From: Chloroflexota bacterium
GTDB lineage: Bacteria > Chloroflexota > Dehalococcoidia > Lucifugimonadales > Lucifugimonadaceae
NCBI GenBank assembly: GCA_029262735.1
Contig: JAJCYY010000064.1
Location: 1 to 63,365 of the forward strand
Direction: 5' to 3'
DNA: 63,365 nt
Below, in pieces: positions 28,597-38,092 of this stretch (the stretch's first letter is position 1; the number at the start of each line of letters is the position of its first letter). The notes below the pieces were generated by a model that worked only from the letters and a program-made list of their open reading frames with translations, was not told the origin of the DNA and ran no database searches. A program made the position numbers and the translations under genes.

Positions 28597-29448
28597 TTAC
28601 CTGTCTGTTGCGTCCCCGCCGTTCACATTGATCGACTGTCCATTGATGTACGAGGCCCGCGGGCTGGCAAGAAATCCGATCATTTCGGCGACCTCGCGGT
28701 CAGAGCCAACGCGCCCCATCGGGTTCACCGCAATCCGAGCATCCCACGCCGCCTGCGCCATAACGTCCATGCGCGCCGTTCCTATCAGACCCGGAGCGAC
28801 CGAGTTGGCCGTAATGCCGTCTGCGGCAAGTTCCTTCGCGATCGACTGTGTGAAGCCGTCCACCGCGAAGTTGGCCGCGCAGTACGCAGAGGTGTTCGGC
28901 AGTCCGCGCTTGCCAGCAATAGAGGAGAGATTGATGATCCGGCCGCCATCGCCCTGCTTCACCATCTGTGCCGCGGCGGCACGGGAGCAGAGGAACGTTC
29001 CACCCAGCTTGATGTCGATTATTCTCTTGAACACGTCCGGTTCGACCTCGAGGAGCGGCTTTCGGTCCGCGCCATTGGGCGCGGCGGCGTTGTTGACGAT
29101 GATGTCGAGCCGACCCAGCTCAGCCACCGTTCGCTGCACCATCCCGCGGACCTGCTCGGCGTCGGAAACGTCCACAACCAGTGGCAGCGCGTTCGAGCCG
29201 GTCCCCCTGATCTGTTCAGCAACAGATTCGACATCCTGCCAGCCAACCTCTTTCTCGTCGTCGGGGAATGTCGATGGGTCTCGGCCTGTTCCAGTTACAA
29301 CTACGTCAGCGCCCATCTCGGCCAGCACAAGCGCAGTTGCGCTGCCGATGCCGCGTCGCCGTCCCGCACCTGTGACGATGGCCACCTTGCCCGCTAGCTC
29401 TTTCGACCGCGGCGGACCCTGAAACTCCGGCGCACCTGTCTCTCTCAT
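28597..29448 (-). CDS. Short-chain dehydrogenase/reductase with altered catalytic motif
   Basis: Rossmann-fold NAD(P)-dependent enzyme, 283 residues. The cofactor loop VTGAGRRRGIGSAT, the NNAAAPN motif, the active-site Ser in NLSSIAG and Tyr in TSAYCAANF are present, as is the later SVAPGLIGTARM. The catalytic YxxxK is changed: Y189 is followed by CAAN, so Asn193 replaces the nearly invariant Lys. The rest of the fold is intact, so it is either catalytically altered or non-enzymatic. The antisense frame of similar length is a shadow. Confidence 0.9.
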   Translation of the reverse strand: MRETGAPEFQGPPRSKELAGKVAIVTGAGRRRGIGSATALVLAEMGADVVVTGTGRDPSTFPDDEKEVGWQDVESVAEQIRGTGSNALPLVVDVSDAEQVRGMVQRTVAELGRLDIIVNNAAAPNGADRKPLLEVEPDVFKRIIDIKLGGTFLCSRAAAAQMVKQGDGGRIINLSSIAGKRGLPNTSAYCAANFAVDGFTQSIAKELAADGITANSVAPGLIGTARMDVMAQAAWDARIAVNPMGRVGSDREVAEMIGFLASPRASYINGQSINVNGGDATDR

Positions 29449-29561
29449 TGGCCTGTGACCTTTCTTGCCGGACGCTATAGTTCACCCACCTGGCTATCGT
29501 GCCGGGAAAGATAACAGGACTGCCCGACAAAGGGCGGGCCCGGCCAGTGCAGATGCATAGA

Positions 29562-30869
29562 TCAGGGCCGTGTGGACAGAACCGCATCGATCACTATCGG
29601 CTGCCAACCGGAGCCAAGCACAAGCCTCCAACCGAAGATGCGGACCTCAGACTCTGCTGGACTCAGAATGAGGAAAGATGTGAAATCGAACTCACTGCGA
29701 ATCCTCGTCGTGTTCATCTGAACGATCACATCGGCGGGTTGCATGCCTGCTTCGTGGGCTGGTGAGCCTTCCGCTACAACCTGCACAACCAGTCCACCGC
29801 TTCCGGGCAACCCGAGGTTTATGGCCTCAGGCTGGAACATAGTTCGGCCGACGATGCCCAGGAATCCCGGTGGCGGAATCGGACCCAGCAGTATCAGCTC
29901 GTCAGCAGTCTCCAACGCGTTTTCTATGTTGATGGCAAAGCCGATCCGGTCCCCGCTACTGAGCCTGGCTGTATTCATGCCTATGACCTGCCCGAGATCG
30001 TTCACAAGCGGCCCACCGCTGTTGCCACTGTTGATCGCGGCATCGGTCTGGATCAGTCCGGTCAACTCCCCACCGGGGCCATTCGGCAGCGACCTGTCCA
30101 ACGCCGACACCACTCCCTTGCTTATCGTCGGTGGACCCGGGAGGCCAAGCGCATGACCAATCGCTACCACATCGTCGCCCACTTCGAGCTCGGTCGAATC
30201 ACCGAACAGGGGAGGGTCCAGGTTGGTGACGTCCTTTACAACGATGAGCGCAATGTCAGCGTCAGGATCTCCTCGGAAAAGCTCCGCACTCACAACGCTC
30301 TCGTCCGGCTTCGTCACACTGATCGATACAGCGTCTTCGACAACATGCCAGTTGGTGAGGATCTTGCCTTCTTCGTCAAATACGATCCCAGTGCCGGTTC
30401 CCTGTGTAGTTCCGGTGTCGACCGCGATCCTGACGACGGAAGGCAGAATTCGCCTGGCAATTTCGACCGTTGTTAGCGGTGGCTGAACCGAGGGAACTGC
30501 CGTTGGGGTGACAGTCGGACCGCCGGGAGTTGGTGTTGCTACCGGCGAGGGCACAGGAGAAGGCGTTGGGGTCGGCGTTCGAGTCGGGAACGGCGTCCGT
30601 GTCGGAGTGGGAGTCGGCTCCGTCGGCGACGAGACGACGATTGGCGTTGGCGTAGCAGTTGAGGGGAGCGTTACCGGTGTAGGAGTTGGCGGAAATGTGA
30701 TCGCCGTTGGCGTCGGAGGAAATGTGATTGCCGTCGGTGTCGGAGGCAGCGTGAAAGGCGTTGCAGTCGGTGGAACTGAGGTGCAGGCGACGACAGCAAT
30801 CAGACCTGCCGAAAGAGCGGCAAGTAGCAATCGACTGCGAAATCTGATTCCGCTTTTAAGATCAACCAT
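29562..30869 (-). CDS. HtrA-like serine protease lipoprotein with PDZ domain
   Basis: Extracytoplasmic quality-control protease. The signal peptide ends in a lipobox (IAVVAC), followed by about 95 residues of Thr/Pro repeats (ITFPPTPTA occurs twice) that would act as a flexible cell-envelope spacer. The trypsin-like domain has His in LTNWHVVED, Asp in DPDADIALI and Ser in NSGNSGGPLVND. One PDZ domain follows (GSPAHEAGMQPADVIVQMN). 435 residues from the ATG at 30869; a GTG one codon earlier is also possible. Faces away from the ABC exporter genes. Confidence 0.93.
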   Translation of the reverse strand: MVDLKSGIRFRSRLLLAALSAGLIAVVACTSVPPTATPFTLPPTPTAITFPPTPTAITFPPTPTPVTLPSTATPTPIVVSSPTEPTPTPTRTPFPTRTPTPTPSPVPSPVATPTPGGPTVTPTAVPSVQPPLTTVEIARRILPSVVRIAVDTGTTQGTGTGIVFDEEGKILTNWHVVEDAVSISVTKPDESVVSAELFRGDPDADIALIVVKDVTNLDPPLFGDSTELEVGDDVVAIGHALGLPGPPTISKGVVSALDRSLPNGPGGELTGLIQTDAAINSGNSGGPLVNDLGQVIGMNTARLSSGDRIGFAINIENALETADELILLGPIPPPGFLGIVGRTMFQPEAINLGLPGSGGLVVQVVAEGSPAHEAGMQPADVIVQMNTTRIRSEFDFTSFLILSPAESEVRIFGWRLVLGSGWQPIVIDAVLSTRP

Positions 30870-31199
30870 CACATCGCCCGGATTCGCCCCACCGGTCTCA
30901 CAGGGCCGTGCTTGTTACAACAACGTATTCTGTACCGGAATTGTCAAGACTTTACCTGCCGGGTGAGTCTTCCGCAGCAACGAAAAACCCATTCGCCAGT
31001 GGCAGCACGTATTCACCGGCAATTCATCCCAGATTCGTGGAAGGCGTCACCACCGTTCGCCGGTTGGTCTGGCTGGCCCGATCGACCCGATGTAGGCTTA
31101 CGCTTTCTACGATCTGGCGATTTGGCAACTTAACGGCGCTTTCTCAGTCGGTCACTGCATCGTGCGACCGAAACTGCGCCTCGAAAGAGACATCCGACC
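30870..31199. other. Divergent intergenic region
   Basis: About 330 bases between the HtrA-like gene and the first exporter gene. It must contain both promoters. On the minus strand a TTGACA hexamer lies at 30942-30947, but no convincing -10 at 17 bases was found. No gene or hairpin is recognised. Confidence 0.4.
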
Positions 31200-34100
31200 G
31201 TGAGTTTCATCGACTTCATCAGTCGGCGCAGCCGCGGCGACGCTCGACTCCTTGCGGGCTCGTTTGTGGCTGTGCTCATCGCCACGACAGTCGTCGCGGG
31301 CGGGCCAATCTATCTGCGCGCTCTTGAAAAGATCGGCGTCGTCGATGTCGTCACCAACATCGGCCCGTACAACAAGAATGTGACGGTCGGTTCCAACTGG
31401 GTCCCTCTCGAAACCCTTGAAGCAAACAGGGCTACCGAAGCGGTCCAGGAAATTGCGGACCGGCACATCGAACCGTTTTATGACAGTGCATCTTTCAGAA
31501 TCAAGAGTCGCTCGCATTTCTGGAACGTGAACGGTAAAGCACCGCTCACCGGCTCCTTCGCATCTCGCGCTTATTTCCAGGCACTGACCGGACTCCGTTC
31601 CGAGGTCATCTACCTTGAGGGCCAGCATCCGTCTGATGATGTCGAAGTGGTGGACGGTGTTCGGATCGTTGAGGCAGCGTTGAATCGGGACCGTGTGGTG
31701 CGGAGACACGGTAATCAGACCATCACGCTCAAGGTCGGAGATGTGATCGAGGCGTTCTCAGAACAGCGCGGCATCGGGACCGTGATGGTCAGGATCACCG
31801 GCATCTTCCGAGCCATAGACGAGAGTTCGGAGTTCTGGCTCAACTTTCCCTCCGCCATTCTCAGGCCTCTGCCGCCAGACCAGTTCGCTGAACGTGACCT
31901 GCCGCTGGTTCTTCACACCACATGGGAAGCGACCGTCCGCGGCGTCGGCCCATCTAACTCCGGACTTCCTGCCAATTTCAGCTGGGTCTACTTCACAAAC
32001 GTCGACCGGCTAAACGACGTCTCGACCGCAGACCTGATCCAGCGGCTGACCAGCCTCGAGGACGATGTAGCGAAGCAGATAGTCCGTCCAAGGGTGAGCG
32101 GCAGCCTCGATCCGAGCTTCAAGCGCCTGGAAGAGAAGCTCACCTTTGTCCGCATTCCAATGTTCCTGCTGGCATCGCTCACAGTCGTCATCGTCATCTA
32201 CTACCTGCTCCTCGTGTCAGGGCTGCTATCGACACGGCGAGAGTCAGAGACCATCATGCTGCGTAGCCGAGGCCTGAGCGTGCTCCAGATACTGCGGTTC
32301 GAGGCCCTGGAAACTCTCTTGCTCGTTGGTATTCCGGTCCTGGTTGCCCCGCTCATCGCAGCGGCAGGTGTGTCGCAGATGGGCCGCCTGCCGGTGTTCG
32401 ACCAGGTGACCGGCGGGGCAACGCTCGATGTCGAACTGACCTGGCTCGCATGGGCCTACTCGGCTGCCACCGGAGTGCTGGCGCTGCTGATCATCCTCCT
32501 GCCGGTGCTCGCGGCGGCAAGTCGAAGCGTTGTCTCGGATCAGGCTTCGCGTTCGCGACCAGACCGGTCGCCACTCTTCCAGCGCTACTACCTTGACGTC
32601 CTGTTCATGGTGCTTGGCGGCCTCGTCTGGTGGGAACTGAACTCGCGAGGCTCGGTCGTCGCAGCGTCTCGTGACGGTGGCCGAGATGCGGATTTCACGC
32701 TCCTGTTCGCTCCGGGAATCTTCCTGATCGTAGTTGCGCTCATCTTCCTGCGAATCTTCCCCTTCCTTGCGAAGCTCGTGTCTGCCATCGCCAGTCGCTC
32801 AGGCTCAGCAGCGATATCAATCGGCTTCTGGCGTCTTGGCCGCAGACCTTACTGGTACTCGTGGCCAGTCATTCTCCTCGTGCTCACGGGCGGACTCGGT
32901 GTGCTCGCCGGAACACTGGCCTCAACGCTTGAGCGGAGCAGCCAGGAACAGATACTGTACGACTCTGGAGCTGATATCCATCTGATCTCTTCGGCATCCA
33001 GTCAATCCATCTCATCGCAGCGAATCGCCGACATCGAAGCTATCGACGGCGTGCATGTGGCCTCACCGGCCTACCGCAAGAACGCCTCGCTTGGCACAAC
33101 CAGCTCAGGCCCGTCGTTTCGGGTCCTCTCCGTCGACGCAGTTGGGTTCCCAGACGTTGGCTGGCTGCGTGATGACTTTGCCGACCAGGATTTACGCACG
33201 CTGCTAGAGCAGATCGACGTACCGGTAAAACCCGAGCCGATTTTCCTCCCCATCGGTGCCGAGAGGCTGTCGATGTGGGCAAAGCAAGAGCCGTTCGTCG
33301 AAGACCACTTCCTGTGGATAATCCTTCGCGGAGCCGACGACCGCACCTCTACCGCCACGATGAGCCGGATCAGCGGGGAGTGGGCCGTGCAGTCAGTGGA
33401 TGTCCCGTCTAACCTGAAGCACCCGATCGAGCTGATGTCCATACAGACCTTCATGCAGGCGGGTGGTGACGGTGGAACACCAACTGTCCTCAGCATCGAC
33501 GATCTTGTCGCAACGGGCCCTGGCTTCGAGGAAACCGTCATTTCGTTCGAGGAGTCGACAGTATGGACCGGACTGCCGACCTCAGACGGCCTCGACACCG
33601 TCTACTCGATTGCAGCGGAACCTGCGGGTGTCGGCCAGCCCGGTCGCACCGTCGCGTCCATCTCACTTGCGCGCGGCACCAATGACGGCGTTCGCGGGAT
33701 CTACCGAACAGCTACCGGCGGGCCGCTCCCCGTTATCGCCAGTGAGACGTTCCCGTTGTCGACCAACTCCCGGTTAAACACGCCATTCGTCGTCAGCATT
33801 GGTGGTGACTTCGTTCCGGTTGTCATCGTCGAAACACTGCGCTTCTTCCCAACGCTCGACTCAGCCCGCGAGCCGTTCATCATCGCTCACGTCACGTCAC
33901 TGCTGGAGTTCCTGGAACTACGCGGACTGACCACAGTCGGTCCAAACGAACTGTTCATGTCGATAGACACCGACCGCCACCTCGAAATCCGCGCCGATAT
34001 TCGCAACACATTCAGATCAGCTCGCATCATCGACCGGGAGGAGTTGCTGCTCGACGCAACGGTTGACCCGTTGGCCGTTGCAGGGTGGCGCGGCATGGGC

Positions 34101-34505
34101 GTGGTTGCGCTCATCCTCACCGGAATCGCCACGACACTCGGTTACATAACGTACCTGTCAGCGCACTCGAAGAGCACGCAGCACGACTCCGCGTATATGA
34201 GAGCCATCGGCCTGTCCCGCGGAGAGTTCTTACGCATCGTCGTCATCGAGCACGCGCTGATCGGCATTGTCGGCATCGTCCTTGGCATCCTCACCGGCAT
34301 CGGCATCAGCCGCATCGCTATGAACTCAATGGCGTTCACCGAAACCGGGGACCGGCTGCTGCCTCCGTTCATCCTGCAGATCGACTGGATCCCGGTGGCG
34401 ATACTCCTCGCAGTGACAGCATTCACGGCTATCGTGATACTCGCGGGGCTACTGCGAGCCTATCCGCGGCTCCCACTACATGTGCTGACAAGGACCACGG
34501 ACTGA
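31200..34505 (+). CDS. Large FtsX/MacB-like ABC transporter permease 1
   Basis: Membrane subunit of an ABC exporter, 1101 residues from GTG. It has an N-terminal anchor, a long extracytoplasmic region, and two FtsX-type core sections: around residues 320-440 (FLLASLTVVIVIYYLLLVSGLLSTRRESE, of which TRRESETIMLRSRG is the cytoplasmic coupling loop) and at the C-terminus (AGWRGMGVVALILTG, RAIGLSRGEFLRIVVIEHALIG). This doubled arrangement is typical of MacB/LolCE-like mechanotransmission exporters of Gram-positive type. It is followed after 3 bases by a second permease and then two ATPases. Cargo unknown; lipoprotein, peptide or lipid handling are options. Confidence 0.88.
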   Translation: MSFIDFISRRSRGDARLLAGSFVAVLIATTVVAGGPIYLRALEKIGVVDVVTNIGPYNKNVTVGSNWVPLETLEANRATEAVQEIADRHIEPFYDSASFRIKSRSHFWNVNGKAPLTGSFASRAYFQALTGLRSEVIYLEGQHPSDDVEVVDGVRIVEAALNRDRVVRRHGNQTITLKVGDVIEAFSEQRGIGTVMVRITGIFRAIDESSEFWLNFPSAILRPLPPDQFAERDLPLVLHTTWEATVRGVGPSNSGLPANFSWVYFTNVDRLNDVSTADLIQRLTSLEDDVAKQIVRPRVSGSLDPSFKRLEEKLTFVRIPMFLLASLTVVIVIYYLLLVSGLLSTRRESETIMLRSRGLSVLQILRFEALETLLLVGIPVLVAPLIAAAGVSQMGRLPVFDQVTGGATLDVELTWLAWAYSAATGVLALLIILLPVLAAASRSVVSDQASRSRPDRSPLFQRYYLDVLFMVLGGLVWWELNSRGSVVAASRDGGRDADFTLLFAPGIFLIVVALIFLRIFPFLAKLVSAIASRSGSAAISIGFWRLGRRPYWYSWPVILLVLTGGLGVLAGTLASTLERSSQEQILYDSGADIHLISSASSQSISSQRIADIEAIDGVHVASPAYRKNASLGTTSSGPSFRVLSVDAVGFPDVGWLRDDFADQDLRTLLEQIDVPVKPEPIFLPIGAERLSMWAKQEPFVEDHFLWIILRGADDRTSTATMSRISGEWAVQSVDVPSNLKHPIELMSIQTFMQAGGDGGTPTVLSIDDLVATGPGFEETVISFEESTVWTGLPTSDGLDTVYSIAAEPAGVGQPGRTVASISLARGTNDGVRGIYRTATGGPLPVIASETFPLSTNSRLNTPFVVSIGGDFVPVVIVETLRFFPTLDSAREPFIIAHVTSLLEFLELRGLTTVGPNELFMSIDTDRHLEIRADIRNTFRSARIIDREELLLDATVDPLAVAGWRGMGVVALILTGIATTLGYITYLSAHSKSTQHDSAYMRAIGLSRGEFLRIVVIEHALIGIVGIVLGILTGIGISRIAMNSMAFTETGDRLLPPFILQIDWIPVAILLAVTAFTAIVILAGLLRAYPRLPLHVLTRTTD

Positions 34506-34508
34506 GTT

Positions 34509-37500
34509 TTGCTCACCGCTTCACTGCTACTAGTCGCCCGCCGCACCGCAGCACACGCGCGGCTACTGTCGGCCGTGATCATCGGCGTGGTGCTTGCAGT
34601 GACCGTTATGGCGAGCGCGGCGATCTACTTCGACTCTCTGCGGAACCTTGCACTCGACCGTTCGCTCATTTCGGTCGACCCAGAAGACATCGACCTCGAA
34701 GTGCAGATGGGCGTCGCTCCCATCACGCACGAAAATCGGGAGATCGCACTCGACACAATGGACAGCACCTTGATCGAGCGGATGCGGCCGTTTCTGAACG
34801 ACGAGCAGCACGCCTTCAGGACGTGGACGTTTCTGCTGGACGAACCTCCGTTGCAGGTGCTGCCCGGCGAGTGCCCCTGCCGGTCGGCGAATAGCCCGTC
34901 AGGACCGGATGATGACGTTGAGGCGGGCACGATTGCCTGCGACTGCCGGCGCATGTCGTTCTCAACCGTTCCGGCCATCGCAGAAAATATCAGGATCTCA
35001 GAGGGTGAGTTTCCAAAGCCGGCGCTGGAGCTGCCGGTCGAAGGAGGCACTTACATTGTCGAGGCTGCTCTGGACGCACCGACCGCGCGGCTCTTTCAGC
35101 TCGGCATCGGCAGCGAGCTCAAGGGCAAGATCTTCTGGGACGACATCAACGAGAAAGTGACCGTGAGGCTCGCCGGTATCTACGAGCGCACACAGCCCGA
35201 TCTCCCGCTCTGGCGCATCTACGACGATACTTTCGGGCTGCGAGGCGTAGAGCTCGACTTTGCCCGCTTCATCGTCACAGAAGAATCGATACTCGACGGC
35301 ATCGCACGCTACTTCCCCCGAATGGGATCAGAGTTCGTCTGGATTCTCGACACCAACCCGCAGGCTATCGACGCCAACCAGACGACCAGTATCCGTAGCA
35401 CGCTCCAGGTCTCCAACAACGAACTGCGCTCCGTCCTCGACAGCTTCTTCCTGGACACAGACCTCGACACGGTACTGGAGCAGTTCGAATCTGACCTGTT
35501 CTTCAACCGGTTGCCGATGTTCGTCGTGCTGATCCTCATCGTTCTGGTTGTGCTCTACTACGTTGTGACCCTGGCTTCGCTGCTGGTCGACGCGCAGCGC
35601 TCCGAGGTTGCGCTGCTCCGCTCGCGCGGCGCAACATCCCGCCAGGTTCTCGCCGTGTTCGTGATCGAAGCCGGAGCACTCTCAGCCCTGGCGGTCGTCA
35701 TCGGCCCGTTACTGGCTATGGCGGGAGTCTCGGCAATAGGACTCCTGCCGATCTACGAAGATCTCAACAACGGCGGCTCACTACCGGTGCAGTTGACCGT
35801 AAGCGCCTACCAACTTGCACTCATCGGCGGAGTCCTGAGCATGCTGGCGCTGTTCATCCCCGCCGTCAGAGCGGCTCGGCTCGGCCTGCTGACAGACCGA
35901 CGCACTCGCGCCCGGCCGCCTCGTCTCGCAGTGCTACAGCGCTACTACCTCGACCTCGGTTTCCTGGGGCTGGTGGTGTTCCTCTTCTGGCAACTGACCC
36001 GGCAGGGATCGTTCGTCGCAACGGACGTCTTCGGCGAGCAGAGCGTCAACAATCTCGTGCTCGCAGTTCCCGCACTCTTCCTAGTCGCAGCAGGCATTGC
36101 GCTGCTCCGCATCTTTCCCGTCGCTATGGACCTGACTGGCCGGGCCATGTCATCCAACCTCGGCAGCCGGGTATTCCCGCCATCGGTCGTCCTGAGTATC
36201 TGGCAGATGGCGCGCAGTCCTGCCGGTAACTCTCGCCTCGCCCTGCTGCTCATACTCACAGCGGGACTCGGCGTATTCGCAGCCAGCTTTGCCACCACGC
36301 TCGAACGCAGCGCAACTGAGCAGGTGCTCTACAACACCGGTGCTGACCTGCGTCTGCCGTCTATCACCGTGAACAGAGGCGGCAGGAGCTACCGCATCGA
36401 CAGGCGTATTGAAGAGATCGAAGGCGTGATCGCCACATCTGCCGTCTATCGAGACCAGGGCTCCGTTCCTCTGGGCAACGCAAACGAGACGTTCGACGTA
36501 CTGGCGGTCGACTCAGAGACGATCACAGAGGTTGGCTGGTTTCGCGACGACTTCTCATCGGGCGATATCTCAACGGCACTGCAGAAGATCGAGGTCGGCG
36601 GCAGCGGAGGAATCGTGCTGCCAGAAGAAGGATTCTGGCTCAGCGCACTCATCCGACCTTTATCGAGCCAGTCGAACATCGTCCTCGGTGCGCGCCTTTC
36701 TGATGCCAACGACCGTTTTTACACCGTTCTGCTGGGCAATCTTCGGCCCGAGTCGACAAGCGGCGGCCGATTCGAGTGCGGCGAGCAAGATCCTGCGACT
36801 GAACCAGAGTGGTGCCGCGTTGGCGCACGGATTTCACCCACCCGGCTTGACCGTTCCCAGCCACTGATAATTGAGACGCCCGTCCGGCTCCATTCGATCG
36901 GAATAGTCGAGTTCGGGAACGGCGCCCAGGCGGGGGCGGTGGACATCGACGACATCGCTGTGCTGACTCGCTCCGAGGATGAGTTGCTTGTTGTCGATGA
37001 CTTCGACGATCTCACACGCTGGCGCACGCTGGAGCCTTCGGCAAACTCGCTGGGTGACACGATTAGCGCCGCTACCGACGATGAAGGCAACCGGCTGCCG
37101 GGAATCGCCCGGTTCCGTTGGACAGCGGCGAATGCGCGAGAGGTACGGGGAATTTCGGTTGGGCGTGAAAGGCCGACGATCCCTGTTCTCGCCAGCGAAA
37201 CCTTCATGGAGCAGTTCGGCGCCTCGGTCGGTGATCCTGTGCTGATGGAAGTTGGTTCCGCACGGATCAGGGCGGAGATCCAGGACAGGATCGATCTGTT
37301 CCCAACGTTAAAACCGGACGAGAAGCCGTTTCTCATCGCGGATCGAGATGCAATTCATCAGAGCCTCAATCTCGCTCAGCTGATAGGCGAGAGGCAGCCG
37401 AACGAGTTGTGGATCCGCACGGTGACAGGCGATGCGGCAAGCGCAAATCGGGATGGCTTCCTGTTTCAGGTGGACGGCGACGATCCCGTTGCCGCGCTTG

Positions 37501-38024
37501 TCGATGAGAGCGCAGATGACATGGGGCTACGGACAGGCCGAATAGTCGACCGCTCAGCCCAGCTTGCCCAGGTTGCGGTAGATCCACTGGTCTCAGCAGG
37601 TTGGCAGGCACTGCTCGGGATAGCGTTCCTGACTGTGCTGGTGATCAGCGCAATCGGCTTCCTTGTCCATGTCCGTGTGTCGTTCAGCAATCGGCGCGGT
37701 GAGCTGGCGCTGCTTCGGACGATCGGCCTCTCCATGCCGCAACTGCTGGTGCTCGTACTTCTTGAGCAGGTGATCGTGATCGGAGCCGCATTTGGCATCG
37801 GTCTCTTCATGGGAACGCGCCTCGGCGACACGATCATCCCCTTCCTGGCCAATTCAGGTGAGGACAGGGTGCTTGTACCGCCAATGGTGTTGCAGATCGA
37901 CTGGACTGGCTTCGGGATCACCTTCGGCCTGCTCGGAATAGTCTTCACAGCAGTTATCATCGCAATTCTGGTCTCTGTGTTCCGGATGTCGATTCACCGC
38001 GTGATGCGGTTGGGAGAGGGGTAG
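34509..38024 (+). CDS. Large FtsX/MacB-like ABC transporter permease 2
   Basis: Second permease, 1171 residues, same plan as its neighbour and clearly a paralogue. It has an N-terminal helix, an extracytoplasmic region with a Cys cluster (PGECPCRSANS and IACDCRR near residues 118-146), an FtsX section around 345-460 (LLRSRGATSRQVLAVFVIEAG) and a C-terminal FtsX section (LRTIGLSMPQLLVLVLLEQ). The paired Cys are absent from the first permease and may form disulfides. The start is TTG, 3 bases after the upstream stop, so translation is coupled. The pair probably forms the heterodimeric membrane core. Confidence 0.88.
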   Translation: MLTASLLLVARRTAAHARLLSAVIIGVVLAVTVMASAAIYFDSLRNLALDRSLISVDPEDIDLEVQMGVAPITHENREIALDTMDSTLIERMRPFLNDEQHAFRTWTFLLDEPPLQVLPGECPCRSANSPSGPDDDVEAGTIACDCRRMSFSTVPAIAENIRISEGEFPKPALELPVEGGTYIVEAALDAPTARLFQLGIGSELKGKIFWDDINEKVTVRLAGIYERTQPDLPLWRIYDDTFGLRGVELDFARFIVTEESILDGIARYFPRMGSEFVWILDTNPQAIDANQTTSIRSTLQVSNNELRSVLDSFFLDTDLDTVLEQFESDLFFNRLPMFVVLILIVLVVLYYVVTLASLLVDAQRSEVALLRSRGATSRQVLAVFVIEAGALSALAVVIGPLLAMAGVSAIGLLPIYEDLNNGGSLPVQLTVSAYQLALIGGVLSMLALFIPAVRAARLGLLTDRRTRARPPRLAVLQRYYLDLGFLGLVVFLFWQLTRQGSFVATDVFGEQSVNNLVLAVPALFLVAAGIALLRIFPVAMDLTGRAMSSNLGSRVFPPSVVLSIWQMARSPAGNSRLALLLILTAGLGVFAASFATTLERSATEQVLYNTGADLRLPSITVNRGGRSYRIDRRIEEIEGVIATSAVYRDQGSVPLGNANETFDVLAVDSETITEVGWFRDDFSSGDISTALQKIEVGGSGGIVLPEEGFWLSALIRPLSSQSNIVLGARLSDANDRFYTVLLGNLRPESTSGGRFECGEQDPATEPEWCRVGARISPTRLDRSQPLIIETPVRLHSIGIVEFGNGAQAGAVDIDDIAVLTRSEDELLVVDDFDDLTRWRTLEPSANSLGDTISAATDDEGNRLPGIARFRWTAANAREVRGISVGRERPTIPVLASETFMEQFGASVGDPVLMEVGSARIRAEIQDRIDLFPTLKPDEKPFLIADRDAIHQSLNLAQLIGERQPNELWIRTVTGDAASANRDGFLFQVDGDDPVAALVDESADDMGLRTGRIVDRSAQLAQVAVDPLVSAGWQALLGIAFLTVLVISAIGFLVHVRVSFSNRRGELALLRTIGLSMPQLLVLVLLEQVIVIGAAFGIGLFMGTRLGDTIIPFLANSGEDRVLVPPMVLQIDWTGFGITFGLLGIVFTAVIIAILVSVFRMSIHRVMRLGEG

Positions 38025-38092
38025 ATGAGAACAGACCTGGGAGGCAGGATTAGCATTCAGACGCCTTTAGCCGGGCGGAGTCGTTTACACGA

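Noticed and set aside
28480..29397. 305-residue open frame antisense to the SDR gene
   Set aside because: No recognisable domain, and the minus-strand frame has a complete SDR fold.
30508..30966. Gly/Val-repeat protein on the plus strand
   Set aside because: It is the mirror image of the Thr-Pro repeats of the HtrA-like lipoprotein on the other strand.
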